Origin: an uncultured Clostridia bacterium
GTDB taxonomy: Bacteria > Bacillota > Clostridia > Christensenellales > Borkfalkiaceae
Length of the DNA: 64,000 bases
NCBI GenBank assembly: GCA_944376335.1
Contig: CALWCH010000001.1
Location: forward strand, 154,172-218,171
Reading direction: 5' to 3'
In this document: piece after piece, positions 32,153-40,346 of the stretch
How positions within the stretch are numbered: position 1 is the first letter of the stretch
Layout of the letters: each line of letters begins with the position of its first letter
Program-made: the position numbers and the translations under genes
The notes under the pieces: model-generated
What the model saw: the letters and a program-made list of their open reading frames with translations, nothing else
What the model was told of the DNA's origin: nothing
Databases searched by the model: none

Positions 32153-33322
32153 TTACAGGCTCTCGCGGAAGATCTCTCTCATCTCTTCCTTCGAAAGGAC
32201 CTTGTAGCCGCCCTCCATCACGAGCGTCGCCTTCACCAGCTCGTCGAGCATGCCCTCGTTCGCGCCGAGCTCCGTAATATTCATCACAAGCCCTAACTCC
32301 TTCATCCAAGCCTCCATTTTTGCAAGACCCTCGTTCGCGATTTCCTCATCCGTTTTCCCTTCGCCGTTCACATCCCAAACGTTCTTTGCAAACCGCACGA
32401 ACTTTTCAAGGCCGTAGGGCATGATGTGGCGGTAGTAGGGGAGGGACACGGCGGCGAGCGTCATGCCGTGCGTCGCATCGGTGAGCGCGCCCACCGCTTG
32501 GCCCAGCATATGCACTTCCCAGTCGGTATCCTTGCCGCACGCAATGAGCGTGTTGAGCGCCCACGTCGCCGTCCACATGATGTTGGAGCGCGCCTCATAA
32601 TTCTGCATATCTTTATTTGCAATGCGCGAGGAATGAATGAGCGAGCGCATCAGCCCCTCTGCAAGGTAGTCGCTCGTGTTGTCGTCCGTGCCCGAGAAGT
32701 ACTGCTCGCAGATGTGGTTGAAGATGTCGTAGATGCCCGCGACCATCTGATAGTGGGGGAGCGTCAGCGTGTAGGTGGGGTCGAGCACCGAGAAGCGGGG
32801 CATCACGCTCTCATCCGCAAACACATGCCCGATCTTGAGCTTCTGTTCACGGTTGGTAATAACGGCGCCCGCGTTCATCTCCGAGCCCGTGCCCACCATC
32901 GTGAGGACGCACCCGAGGGGCACCACTTCACACGTCGGCTCATCGAAGCGGAGATAGTACTTCTCCCACGGGTCCTCGTCGCAGTGGACGGACACGGCGA
33001 GCGCCTTCGTGTAGTCGCACACCGACCCGCCGCCCACGGCAAGCAGAAAGTCCGCCTTATGCGCCCTTGCGATCTCCATGCCCTCGTAGAGTTTCTCGAG
33101 CGTGGGGTTGGGCATCACGCCCGCGATCTCCGCAACGTCCTTTCCGCACTCCTTCAGAATTTCGATGACCGCATCATAGATGCCGTTCTTCTTGATGGAC
33201 CCGCCGCCATACACGAGCACCACGTTCTTTCCGTACTTTGCAAGTTCGCCTTTCAGGTACTTCAAAGAGCCTTCGCCGAAGTACAGTTTGGTGGGGTTGC
33301 AGTAGCTGAAATTACCAAGCAT
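32153..33322 (-). CDS. Iron-containing alcohol dehydrogenase, butanol-dehydrogenase/YqhD-like
   Basis: A 389-residue group III alcohol dehydrogenase reducing aldehydes with NAD(P)H. It begins FSYCNPTKLYFGEGSL, typical of BdhA/YqhD. The nucleotide-binding GGGSVCDYTKA, VGTGSEMNAGAVITN, and metal-binding positions near IFNHICEQYF and ATHGMTLAAVSLPYYRH follow. AGGAGG stands 12 nt before ATG 33322. It is first in a two-gene operon with a TetR regulator, so aldehyde detoxification or redox balance under substrate control is likely. Confidence 0.92.
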   Translation of the reverse strand: MLGNFSYCNPTKLYFGEGSLKYLKGELAKYGKNVVLVYGGGSIKKNGIYDAVIEILKECGKDVAEIAGVMPNPTLEKLYEGMEIARAHKADFLLAVGGGSVCDYTKALAVSVHCDEDPWEKYYLRFDEPTCEVVPLGCVLTMVGTGSEMNAGAVITNREQKLKIGHVFADESVMPRFSVLDPTYTLTLPHYQMVAGIYDIFNHICEQYFSGTDDNTSDYLAEGLMRSLIHSSRIANKDMQNYEARSNIMWTATWALNTLIACGKDTDWEVHMLGQAVGALTDATHGMTLAAVSLPYYRHIMPYGLEKFVRFAKNVWDVNGEGKTDEEIANEGLAKMEAWMKELGLVMNITELGANEGMLDELVKATLVMEGGYKVLSKEEMREIFRESL

Positions 33323-33345
33323 ATTGAATTTCCTCCTAAAAAATC

Positions 33346-33395
33346 TGACAGTGTGTCATTTTTTATAGTATACTACTATTCTGACACAGTGTCAA
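33346..33395 (-). promoter_or_regulatory. ADH-TetR promoter with two palindromic operators
   Basis: Minus-strand TTGACA (33395-33390), 17 nt, TATACT (33372-33367). Palindrome TGACACAGTGTCA (33382-33394) covers the -35, and TGACAGTGTGTCA (33346-33358) covers the transcription start. Binding at both would shut the promoter. Confidence 0.82.
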
Positions 33396-33449
33396 CGGTT
33401 TTTCGGATATTTTTGGCACAAAAAATGTCAAAAATCACCGTTCAAACGC

Positions 33450-33478
33450 TTGACTTTTTTCAGAAAAAGCGCTAAAAT
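33450..33478 (+). promoter_or_regulatory. Promoter of the T-box/trpB2 unit
   Basis: TTGACT (33450-33455), 17 nt, TAAAAT (33473-33478), about 8 nt before the T-box leader. Confidence 0.8.
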
Positions 33479-33485
33479 GAGCCCA

Positions 33486-33754
33486 TAAACCGATGAGGTG
33501 AAGTAGTAGCGGGCACAATTTGAGCCTACAGAGAGCCTTCGTTTGCTGGAAGTAAGGCGGCTCAAAGCGCGTGAATGGATCACCGAGGGCGGCGGCAAAA
33601 GGGTCAAAATTGGCTCCAAGTAGTTGTCGACGGGGCTTTCCCGTTACAGAAAGAGGGCATCAACAGCGTGCCTAAAAAGAGGCGGCATTAGCCGTAAAAT
33701 CGGGTGGCAACACGGAAAATCTTCGTCCCGAACGAACGATTTCCGTGTTTTTTG
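33486..33754 (+). promoter_or_regulatory. T-box riboswitch with tryptophan specifier
   Basis: Stem I starts near GATGAGGTGA. The AGTA motif (33502-33505) faces GAA-TGG-A, giving the loop-E fold with specifier TGG (33576-33578), the Trp codon, and TCACC closes the stem. The T-box element GGGTGGCAACACGG (33702-33715) follows. The terminator pairs ACACGGAAAATC (33710-33721) with GATTTCCGTGT (33738-33748) plus T-run. Uncharged tRNA-Trp would favour antitermination and raise expression of the downstream trpB2. Note TGGCAAC in place of the usual TGGNACC. Confidence 0.85.
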
Positions 33755-33789
33755 TTACAAATTTTATTATTTTATTAGGAGGAAACACT

Positions 33790-35175
33790 ATGAACACCAA
33801 CATCCCGTACAAGATCTATCTTTCCGAAGATGAGATGCCCAAGTTCTGGTATAATGTCAAAGCGCACATGAAAGGCGGCCACGAGCCCTTCCTCAACCCC
33901 GCCACGGGCGAGCCCTGCACGAAACAGGACCTTTCCGCCGTCTTCTGCGACGACTGCATCGACCAAGAGCTCAACGATAAGGACGAATTAATTGAAATTC
34001 CCGAAGAAATTCGCAATTTCTACAAAATGTATCGCCCCTCCCCCCTCGTCCGCGCTTATTGTCTTGAGCGTTTATTGGGTACTCCTGCCGAAATTTACTA
34101 CAAATTCGAAGGGAATAATACGTCTGGTTCGCATAAATTGAACTCTGCGGCGGCGCAGGCGTATTATGCGAAGAAACAGGGGCTCACCTCTATTACGACG
34201 GAGACGGGCGCGGGCCAGTGGGGCACGGCGCTTGCGATGGCGGCCGCCTACTTCGGCCTCGACCTCGATGTCTACATGGTCAAGGTCTCCTACGAGCAGA
34301 AGCCCTTCCGCCGCGAAGTCATCCGCACCTACGGCGCCAACGTCGTCCCTTCGCCTTCGACAACGACCGCCGCGGGCAGAAAAATTTTGGAAGAACACCC
34401 CGGCACGGGCGGCTCCCTCGGCTGCGCCATCTCGGAGGCCGTCGAAAAGGCCACGCAGACCCCCAACTGCCGCTATGTGCTGGGCTCGGTCCTCGACCAC
34501 GTCCTTCTCCATCAGTCCATCATCGGGCAGGAGTGCAAGATCGCCATGGATAAGTACGGCATCAAGCCCGACCTCATCATCGGCTGTGCGGGCGGCGGCT
34601 CCAACCTCGGCGGTCTCATCTCGCCCTTCATGGGGGAGAAGCTGGACGGCAAGAACAATATCGACATCCTCGCCGTGGAGCCTGCGAGCTGTCCTTCGCT
34701 CACGCGCGGCAAGTACGCCTACGACTTCTGTGACTCGGCGCGCACCACGCCTCTTGCCAAGATGTATACGCTGGGCTGCGGGTTCATGCCCTCGCCCAAC
34801 CACGCTGGCGGCCTGCGCTATCACGGCATGAGCCCTGTCCTTTCCCGCCTTTATCACGACGGGTATATGCGTGCGACGAGTGTCGAGCAGACCAAGGTGT
34901 TCGAGGCGGCCGTCAAGTTCGCCCGCTGCGAGGGCATTCTTCCTGCTCCCGAAAGCGCACACGCCATCCGCGTTGCGATGGACGAGGCGCTGAAGTGCCG
35001 CGAGGAGGGCAAGAAGAAGGTCATTCTCTTCGGGCTCACGGGCACGGGTTACTTCGACATGACCGCCTACAAGAGCTACAACGACGGCGCGATGACGGAC
35101 ACCATTCCCACCGACGAGGACCTTAAAAAGGGCTTCGAGACCATCCCCAAGTGCAAAGCAAACGAGAATATCTGA
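33790..35175 (+). CDS. trpB2: Tryptophan synthase beta chain 2 (TrpB2), stand-alone
   Basis: A 461-residue PLP enzyme condensing indole with serine. The Schiff-base lysine is K116 in GNNTSGSHKLNSA. The substrate region ETGAGQWGTALAMAA, the PLP-phosphate loop CAGGGSNLGG, and the C-terminal LTGTGYFDM match the TrpB2 type, which is longer than TrpB1 and has an extended N-terminus. No trpA lies nearby, so indole salvage is plausible. ATG 33790 follows AGGAGG; an upstream in-frame start at 33745 lies in the T-box terminator and is rejected. A Trp-specific T-box controls it. Confidence 0.92.
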   Translation: MNTNIPYKIYLSEDEMPKFWYNVKAHMKGGHEPFLNPATGEPCTKQDLSAVFCDDCIDQELNDKDELIEIPEEIRNFYKMYRPSPLVRAYCLERLLGTPAEIYYKFEGNNTSGSHKLNSAAAQAYYAKKQGLTSITTETGAGQWGTALAMAAAYFGLDLDVYMVKVSYEQKPFRREVIRTYGANVVPSPSTTTAAGRKILEEHPGTGGSLGCAISEAVEKATQTPNCRYVLGSVLDHVLLHQSIIGQECKIAMDKYGIKPDLIIGCAGGGSNLGGLISPFMGEKLDGKNNIDILAVEPASCPSLTRGKYAYDFCDSARTTPLAKMYTLGCGFMPSPNHAGGLRYHGMSPVLSRLYHDGYMRATSVEQTKVFEAAVKFARCEGILPAPESAHAIRVAMDEALKCREEGKKKVILFGLTGTGYFDMTAYKSYNDGAMTDTIPTDEDLKKGFETIPKCKANENI

Positions 35176-35189
35176 AATTTCCCCCATAA

Positions 35190-35222
35190 GAGAGCCGCTG
35201 CGGAAATTCCGCAGCGGCTTTT
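35190..35222 (+). terminator. Terminator of trpB2
   Basis: GCCGCTGCGG (35194-35203) pairs with CCGCAGCGGC (35209-35218), followed by TTTT. Confidence 0.9.
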
Positions 35223-35244
35223 CATAAAATTTTAGTTTCAGGGG

Positions 35245-35273
35245 TTGACAAGGGAGAGATTCTATGTTATTAT
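35245..35273 (+). promoter_or_regulatory. Promoter of the small lipoprotein gene
   Basis: TTGACA (35245-35250), 17 nt, TATTAT (35268-35273). Confidence 0.7.
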
Positions 35274-35306
35274 AAAATTACAAACTATATCATAAGTAGA
35301 GAAGAT

Positions 35307-35708
35307 ATGAAGCGGTTGAAAACGGTACTCTGTGCAATGCTCGTTTTTGTTCTCGGGCTCGTATGCCTTGCGGCTTGCGGCGGCGCAAAGGAAGGGGTGT
35401 ATAAGTTTTCGTATATGAGGATGACGGAAGGCGCGACGACGATCGAGATCAGGGCAGGCGAGAGTTACCTGGGCATCATTTTCAGCGAAGACGCCTTCGT
35501 CATCGAACTCAAAGAGGACGGAACGGCAACTGCGAGCATCGACATGTTCGGGCAGCAGGAAACAGTGAATGGCACTTGGGCGGTGAATGCTGAGGATAAG
35601 AAGAAGGTGGACATCACCTTTGACGGAGCGCCGGCAACCTTTGAATATGACGGCAAGACGCTTTACGGCTCAATGGACGGCACGGAGTTCGAACTTGTAA
35701 AACAATAA
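35307..35708 (+). CDS. Small lipoprotein of unknown function
   Basis: A 133-residue protein with a lipoprotein signal (positively charged start, hydrophobic 8-20) and lipobox CLAAC with the lipid-bearing cysteine at about 24. The mature part is a small beta-rich domain (IELKEDGTATASIDMFG, NGTWAVNAEDKKKVDITFDG, then GKTLYGSMDGTEFEL) reminiscent of small lipocalin-like repeat domains in Clostridia. It is expected on the outer face of the membrane. It has its own promoter and terminator and no functional clue from neighbours. Confidence 0.8.
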   Translation: MKRLKTVLCAMLVFVLGLVCLAACGGAKEGVYKFSYMRMTEGATTIEIRAGESYLGIIFSEDAFVIELKEDGTATASIDMFGQQETVNGTWAVNAEDKKKVDITFDGAPATFEYDGKTLYGSMDGTEFELVKQ

Positions 35709-35713
35709 CAAAG

Positions 35714-35745
35714 GGGAGCCGAGGCAGAGCGCCGCGGCTCTTTTT
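35714..35745 (+). terminator. Terminator of the lipoprotein gene
   Basis: GAGCCG (35714-35719) pairs with CGGCTC (35733-35738), then seven T. Confidence 0.82.
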
Positions 35746-35778
35746 TTGCGCTCTTGAAGGGGTGTGGGCGCGAAATAC

Positions 35779-35807
35779 TTGACGAAAGGGGGGAGATGTG
35801 CTATTCT
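35779..35807 (+). promoter_or_regulatory. Promoter of aspS
   Basis: TTGACG (35779-35784), 17 nt, TATTCT (35802-35807). Confidence 0.75.
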
Positions 35808-35838
35808 TTTTGAGAAAAAAACAACAAAGGACATTGCC

Positions 35839-37590
35839 ATGTTTTACAGAACTCATAACTGCGGCGAACTGCGCGATACCGACGCCGGCAAGCGCGTCAA
35901 ACTTGCGGGCTGGCTCGACAGCAAGCGCGACAAGGGCGGCCTTCTCTTTGCCGTCCTCCGAGACTTCTACGGCACCACGCAGGTGGTCTGCTCCGAGGAG
36001 CCCTGCCTCTCCCAAATGCGCGACATTCCCACCGAATCGACGGTCAGCGTCGAGGGCACCGTCGTCCTGCGCTCTGCGCCCAACGATAAGCTCCCCACCG
36101 GCCTCATCGAAATTATTCCCGAGAAAATCGAAGTTTTGGGCCGCCGCTCCGTGCAGGCGCTGCCCTTCGAGGTCTCACACTCCACCGACGCGGGCGAGGA
36201 CGCGCGCCTCAAGTACCGCTTCCTCGACCTTCGTAACCCCGCCGTGCGCGACAAGATCATTTTGCGCTCCAAGATTGTTGCAGATCTTCGCAAGCTCATG
36301 ACCGAGCGCGGCTTTTACGAGATCAACACGCCCATCCTCACGAGTTCCTCGCCCGAGGGCGCGCGCGACTATATCGTTCCCAGCCGCATCTATCCCGGGG
36401 AGTTCTACGCGCTTCCGCAGGCGCCCCAGCAGTACAAGCAGCTTCTGATGTGCTCGGGGTTCGACAAGTACTTCCAGATCGCGCCCTGCTTCCGCGACGA
36501 GGACGCCCGCGCCGACCGCTCGCCCGGCGAGTTCTATCAGCTGGATATCGAGATGGCATTCGCGACGCAGGAGGACGTGTTTGAGGTGCTCGAAGGGGTG
36601 CTTCCGCCCGTGTTTGCCAAGTATTCGGGCTGGGATGCCGACAAGCCGCCCTTCCGCCGCGTGGCTTACAGAGATGCGCTCGAGACGTACGGTACGGACA
36701 AGCCCGACCTTCGCAACCCCCTCGTCGTCAAGGACATCACCGACCTTGTGGAGGGCTGCGGCTTCCAGGCGTTTGAAGGCAAGCGAGTGAAGGCGATCGC
36801 CGTCAACGGCGTCAACGTCGCCCGCAAGTGGATCGACAAGACCGCCGAGGAATTCAAAGTCAAGACGGAGGGCGGCGCCATGTTCTGGTTCAAGCTGGAC
36901 GAGAACGGCGTGCCTTCGGGCGGCATTGCGAAGTTTGTTGCAGAGCGCATCGAAGCTCTCAAGGAGCGGCTTGCGCTCGAGAAGGGGGCGTTTGTCGCCG
37001 TCATCGCAGAGGAAAAGCTCGGCCTCGTCCAGAAGCGCGCGGGCGTGCTGCGCACCATGCTGGGCACGGGGCTCGATTTACTTGAAAAGAACGTCTACCG
37101 CTTCTGCTGGATCGTCGACTTCCCCATGTATGAGATCGGCGAGGAGAGCGGCGAGCTCGAATTCTGCCACAATCCTTTCTCCATGCCGCAGGGCGGGATG
37201 AAGGCGCTCGAGGAGCAGGACCCCTTGGAAGTGCTCGCCTACCAGTACGACATCGTATGCAACGGCGTGGAGCTTTCCTCGGGCGCGGTCCGTAACCACG
37301 ACCCCGAGATCATGCTCAAGGCCTTCTCGCTCGTCGGGATGGGCAAGGAGGATGTCGTCAAGAAGTTCCCCGCCCTCTACAACGCTTTTGAGTACGGCGC
37401 GCCCCCGCACGCGGGCGTGGCGCCCGGCGTCGACCGCATGGTCATGCTCATCTCGGATACCGTCAACATCCGCGAAGTCATCGCCTTCCCCATGAATGCG
37501 AAAGCGCGCGACCTTTTGATGAATGCACCCTCGCCCGTGGAGCAGAAGCAGCTCGACGACGTGCACATCAAGATCGTCGAAAAGAAATAA
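35839..37590 (+). CDS. aspS: Aspartyl-tRNA synthetase
   Basis: A 583-residue class II synthetase. It has an N-terminal anticodon-binding OB fold (about 1-105, FYRTHNCGELR...VKLAGWLDSKRDKGG), motif 1 near FYEINTPILTSSSPEGARDY, motif 2 CFRDEDARADRSPGEFYQLDIEM, a GAD-type insertion (about 280-420), and motif 3 GAPPHAGVAPGVDRMVM. The motif-2 loop reads SPGEFYQLD rather than the common QPEFTQID. ATG 35839 with AAAGGA is preferred to an upstream in-frame start at 35764. It is monocistronic. Whether it also charges tRNA-Asn cannot be told. Confidence 0.95.
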   Translation: MFYRTHNCGELRDTDAGKRVKLAGWLDSKRDKGGLLFAVLRDFYGTTQVVCSEEPCLSQMRDIPTESTVSVEGTVVLRSAPNDKLPTGLIEIIPEKIEVLGRRSVQALPFEVSHSTDAGEDARLKYRFLDLRNPAVRDKIILRSKIVADLRKLMTERGFYEINTPILTSSSPEGARDYIVPSRIYPGEFYALPQAPQQYKQLLMCSGFDKYFQIAPCFRDEDARADRSPGEFYQLDIEMAFATQEDVFEVLEGVLPPVFAKYSGWDADKPPFRRVAYRDALETYGTDKPDLRNPLVVKDITDLVEGCGFQAFEGKRVKAIAVNGVNVARKWIDKTAEEFKVKTEGGAMFWFKLDENGVPSGGIAKFVAERIEALKERLALEKGAFVAVIAEEKLGLVQKRAGVLRTMLGTGLDLLEKNVYRFCWIVDFPMYEIGEESGELEFCHNPFSMPQGGMKALEEQDPLEVLAYQYDIVCNGVELSSGAVRNHDPEIMLKAFSLVGMGKEDVVKKFPALYNAFEYGAPPHAGVAPGVDRMVMLISDTVNIREVIAFPMNAKARDLLMNAPSPVEQKQLDDVHIKIVEKK

Positions 37591-37605
37591 ATGCCATAAA
37601 GTTTT

Positions 37606-37634
37606 GCAAAACGGTGCCGAAGGGCGCCGTTTTT
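37606..37634 (+). terminator. Terminator of aspS
   Basis: AAACGGTGCC pairs with GGCGCCGTTT through one G-T wobble, loop GAAG, followed by T-run. Confidence 0.85.
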
Positions 37635-37666
37635 GATAAAAGAGAGATAGGACAACGCTTCCCCCT

Positions 37667-37674
37667 CATACCAT
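37667..37674 (+). promoter_or_regulatory. Possible sigma-E type -10 element before sigK
   Basis: CATACCAT resembles the sigma-E -10 consensus CATACAnT and lies 31 nt before the sigK ATG. An upstream GAGATAG could be the -35, but spacing is 16 nt rather than about 14, so this is tentative. Confidence 0.35.
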
Positions 37675-37705
37675 AATAATGCCGCACCTGCGGCGGGGAG
37701 GGGAG

Positions 37706-38404
37706 ATGTTCGCGTTTTTGTATGCAGTCCTTTGCAAGCTGTTCTTCTTTACGGGCGCCGTGGGGGAGGGGAGCTACCCGAGGCCGCTCTCTGCGGAAGA
37801 GGAAGAGAGGTGCTTAAAGCTCGCGCGGGCGGGGGATACGGCGGCGCGCGAGAAGCTCATCCGCCACAACATGCGGCTCGTCGTGCACATAGTCAAGAAG
37901 TACACAGGCGCGGCGGAGACGGACGACATGATCTCGGTGGGGAGCATCGGGCTCATCAAGGCCATCAATACCTTTGAGCCCGGCCGAGGCACCCGCCTTG
38001 CAACGTACACCGCCCGCTGCGTGGAGAATGAGATTTTGATGCTCATCCGCGCGGGGAAGAAGCACAAGAATACGCTGTCGCTCTCCGACCCCGTCGGCAC
38101 CGACAAGGACGGCAATGAGCTCACCATCATGGACCTTCTCTATGAGAAGGAGGATGCGGTGTTTGAGAATGTGGAGCAGTCCTTCCTCAAAGGGAAGTTT
38201 CTCTCCGCCGTCAAGACGCTCTTGAATGAGCGGGAGCGGGAGATCGTGTGCCTTCGATACGGCCTGACGGGCGGCGCGCCGCTGCCGCAGCGGGAGGTCG
38301 CCAAAAAACTGAAGATTTCGCGCTCCTATGTTTCGCGCATCGAAAAGCGCGCCCTTCTAAAACTCAAGGAGGGGCTGAGACGGGAGGACTTTTTCGGGGA
38401 GTGA
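37706..38404 (+). CDS. sigK: RNA polymerase sporulation sigma factor, SigK type
   Basis: A 232-residue sigma-70 factor. A hydrophobic N-terminal segment (MFAFLYAVLCKLFFFTGAV) fits a pro-sequence removed on activation in the mother cell. Region 2 is HNMRLVVHIVKKYTGAAETDDMISVGSIGLIKAINTFEPGRGTRLATYTARCVENEIL, and region 4 carries PQREVAKKLKISRSYVSRIEKRAL. These match SigK more closely than SigE/F/G. The gene is intact, without a skin element. ATG 37706 has GGGGAGGGG just upstream. Its presence implies endospore formation. Confidence 0.88.
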   Translation: MFAFLYAVLCKLFFFTGAVGEGSYPRPLSAEEEERCLKLARAGDTAAREKLIRHNMRLVVHIVKKYTGAAETDDMISVGSIGLIKAINTFEPGRGTRLATYTARCVENEILMLIRAGKKHKNTLSLSDPVGTDKDGNELTIMDLLYEKEDAVFENVEQSFLKGKFLSAVKTLLNEREREIVCLRYGLTGGAPLPQREVAKKLKISRSYVSRIEKRALLKLKEGLRREDFFGE

Positions 38405-38508
38405 GGGGGAGTGGGGGGAAGCAAGGGGCGCCCGCTGCGGAAGCGGCGGCGCACTTCGGCGGGAGAGGCGGGGGAGAGCCGCACTCAAAAATCGCCCGCC
38501 AAAATCAC

Positions 38509-38537
38509 TTTACAAAGAGGGCGTTTTGCTTTATAAT
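38509..38537 (+). promoter_or_regulatory. Promoter of the rRNA methyltransferase gene, apparently leaderless
   Basis: TTTACA (38509-38514), 17 nt, TATAAT (38532-38537). The ATG starts 7 nt after the -10 box and has no ribosome site. Confidence 0.75.
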
Positions 38538-38544
38538 TTTCGGT

Positions 38545-39423
38545 ATGATAGCACTTGCCGACAACTGGAAGGACTATTCCGTCATTGCGACGGGCGACGG
38601 GTACAAGCTCGAGCGCTGGAAGGACGTCGTGCTGCTCCGCCCCGACCCGCAGGTCATCTGGAGCGCACAGCGCGACCTCTTTTCCTACCCCGATCTTTCC
38701 GCCGTCTATAAAAGGAATAAGGGGAACGGCGGGGGCGGCGGCTTCTGGGAGTATAAAAAGGAGCTGCCCGCGGAGTGGAACATCTCCTATCGCGACCTCA
38801 CCTTTCGCGTCCATCCCATGAACTTTAAGCACACGGGGCTCTTCCCCGAGCAGGCGGTGCATTGGGATAAGACGTCCGCCCTCATCAAGGGGGCTGTCGG
38901 GAAGGGAAGGAAGATCAAAGTTTTGAATCTCTTCGCCTATACGGGCGGGGCGAGCGTGGCGATGGCCAAGGCGGGCGCGGAAGTCACGCATGTGGACGCC
39001 GCCAAGAACATGGTGGAGCGCGCGGGCGAGAATGCGCGGCTCTCGGGCATAATGAGCGGCATCCGCTATATCGTGGACGACTGCAAGAAGTTCGTCGCGC
39101 GGGAAATTCGAAGGGGCAACCGCTATGATGCGGTGGTCATGGACCCTCCCTCCTACGGGCGGGGGCCGGGGGGCGAGCTGTGGAAGATCGAGACGGAGCT
39201 CTATCCGCTTGTGATGCAGTGCGCGCAGCTCCTTTCCGAAGAGCCGCTCTTTTTTCTCATCAACAGCTATACGACGGGCCTGCAGCCTGCCGTTCTGAAC
39301 AATATTTTAACGCTGTGCCTCAAGGGGCGGAAGGGGAGCATCGACTCCTACGAGGTGGGGCTGCCCACCGAAGAGGGCATCGCCCTTCCGTGCGGCGCGG
39401 GAGGAATGTACGTCAATGACTGA
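38545..39423 (+). CDS. Class I SAM-dependent methyltransferase, RlmI/RlmK-like (23S rRNA)
   Basis: A 292-residue methyltransferase. The SAM-binding motif is VLNLFAYTGGASVAMAKAGAEVTHVDAAKNMVE (about 130-162). The catalytic DPPSYGRGPGG follows, as in RlmI/RlmL C-terminal domains that make 5-methylcytosine or m7G in 23S rRNA; the N-terminal LADNWKDYSVIATGDG is typical of Clostridia members. ATG 38545 fits homologue starts but has no ribosome site and lies at the predicted transcription start. It overlaps the next pseudouridine synthase gene by 8 nt, forming an rRNA-modification unit. Confidence 0.85.
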   Translation: MIALADNWKDYSVIATGDGYKLERWKDVVLLRPDPQVIWSAQRDLFSYPDLSAVYKRNKGNGGGGGFWEYKKELPAEWNISYRDLTFRVHPMNFKHTGLFPEQAVHWDKTSALIKGAVGKGRKIKVLNLFAYTGGASVAMAKAGAEVTHVDAAKNMVERAGENARLSGIMSGIRYIVDDCKKFVAREIRRGNRYDAVVMDPPSYGRGPGGELWKIETELYPLVMQCAQLLSEEPLFFLINSYTTGLQPAVLNNILTLCLKGRKGSIDSYEVGLPTEEGIALPCGAGGMYVND

Positions 39424-40132
39424 CATCGAAAGAGAGGACGAGCTTACCATCCTCTATGAGGACAACCATCTCATCGTGGTGATGAAGCCGCAGAACCTTG
39501 CGTCCTGCCCCGACGAAAGCGGGGATAGTAACCTTCTCGACAAGGTGCGCGAATACATCAAGACGGCCTACAATAAGCCCGGGAATGTGTATGTCGGGCT
39601 TGTGCACCGCCTCGACCGCCCCACGGGCGGCGTGATGGTGTTCGCAAAGACGAGCAAGGCCGCGGGAAGGCTGGGCGAGCAGATGAAGACGGGCGACTTC
39701 GAGAAGAAGTACCTCGCCGTCCTCAACGGCTGCCCGCACAGCGAGCAGGGCACGCTTGTAAACTACCTCAAGAAGAACACCGTCAATAATATGGTATATC
39801 TCTGCACGCAGGGAACGGACGGGGCAAAGCTCGCCTCGCTCGACTACCACATCCTGGAGAAGAAGGACCCGCTCGCGCTCTGCGACATCACGCTGCACAC
39901 GGGCAGGAGCCATCAGATCCGCGTGCAGATGGCGGGCATCGCGCATCCCGTTTTCGGCGATATGCGCTACGGCGGGGAGCGCGCGCAGAAGGGCAAGCTC
40001 GCCCTTTGGGCGTATTCTCTGAGCTTCACGCACCCCGTCACCAAGGAGCGGATGCGGTTCATGCTCGAGCCGCCCAAAAACGAGGCGCCGTGGAATAAGT
40101 TCGACATCGCAAGGGCGATGGCCGTTGAGTGA
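39416..40132 (+). CDS. RluA-family pseudouridine synthase, no S4 domain
   Basis: A 238-residue enzyme converting uridine to pseudouridine in rRNA or tRNA. The RluA motif HRLDRPTGG holds the catalytic aspartate. EKKYLAVLNG, DITLHTGRSHQIRVQMA, and GHP-like AHPVFGDMRYGG are also family features. It lacks the N-terminal S4 domain found in RluC/D. It overlaps the upstream methyltransferase by 8 nt, so the pair probably acts on the same kind of RNA. The target site is unknown. Confidence 0.9.
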   Translation: MTDIEREDELTILYEDNHLIVVMKPQNLASCPDESGDSNLLDKVREYIKTAYNKPGNVYVGLVHRLDRPTGGVMVFAKTSKAAGRLGEQMKTGDFEKKYLAVLNGCPHSEQGTLVNYLKKNTVNNMVYLCTQGTDGAKLASLDYHILEKKDPLALCDITLHTGRSHQIRVQMAGIAHPVFGDMRYGGERAQKGKLALWAYSLSFTHPVTKERMRFMLEPPKNEAPWNKFDIARAMAVE

Positions 40133-40212
40133 GCGCGGGCGTCCTCCGAGGGCGATTTCGGGCGGGGGAAGTTTGAAAATTTAATTTTCTTTTCTACACG
40201 GCTTGTTACCGC

Positions 40213-40241
40213 TTGACGGGCGCAAAAATTTTGTGTAAAAT
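40213..40241 (+). promoter_or_regulatory. Promoter of the membrane-anchored surface protein gene
   Basis: TTGACG (40213-40218), 17 nt, TAAAAT (40236-40241). The leader of about 100 nt has hairpins (TTGGGG/CCCCAA near 40300 and TGCGGAC/TGTCCGCA near 40325) just before the ribosome site. Confidence 0.75.
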
Positions 40242-40346
40242 AGTTAGGTGAATGCGCTGTCGGCATCTGTATGGCGCAGGAAATTGGGGTCTCCCCAAGG
40301 CAAGAACACTTTGCGGACGCTGTTTGTCCGCACGGAGCAAGGTTAC

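Noticed and set aside
37706-38404. SigK interrupted by a skin-type element
   Set aside because: The reading frame is continuous with all sigma regions present.
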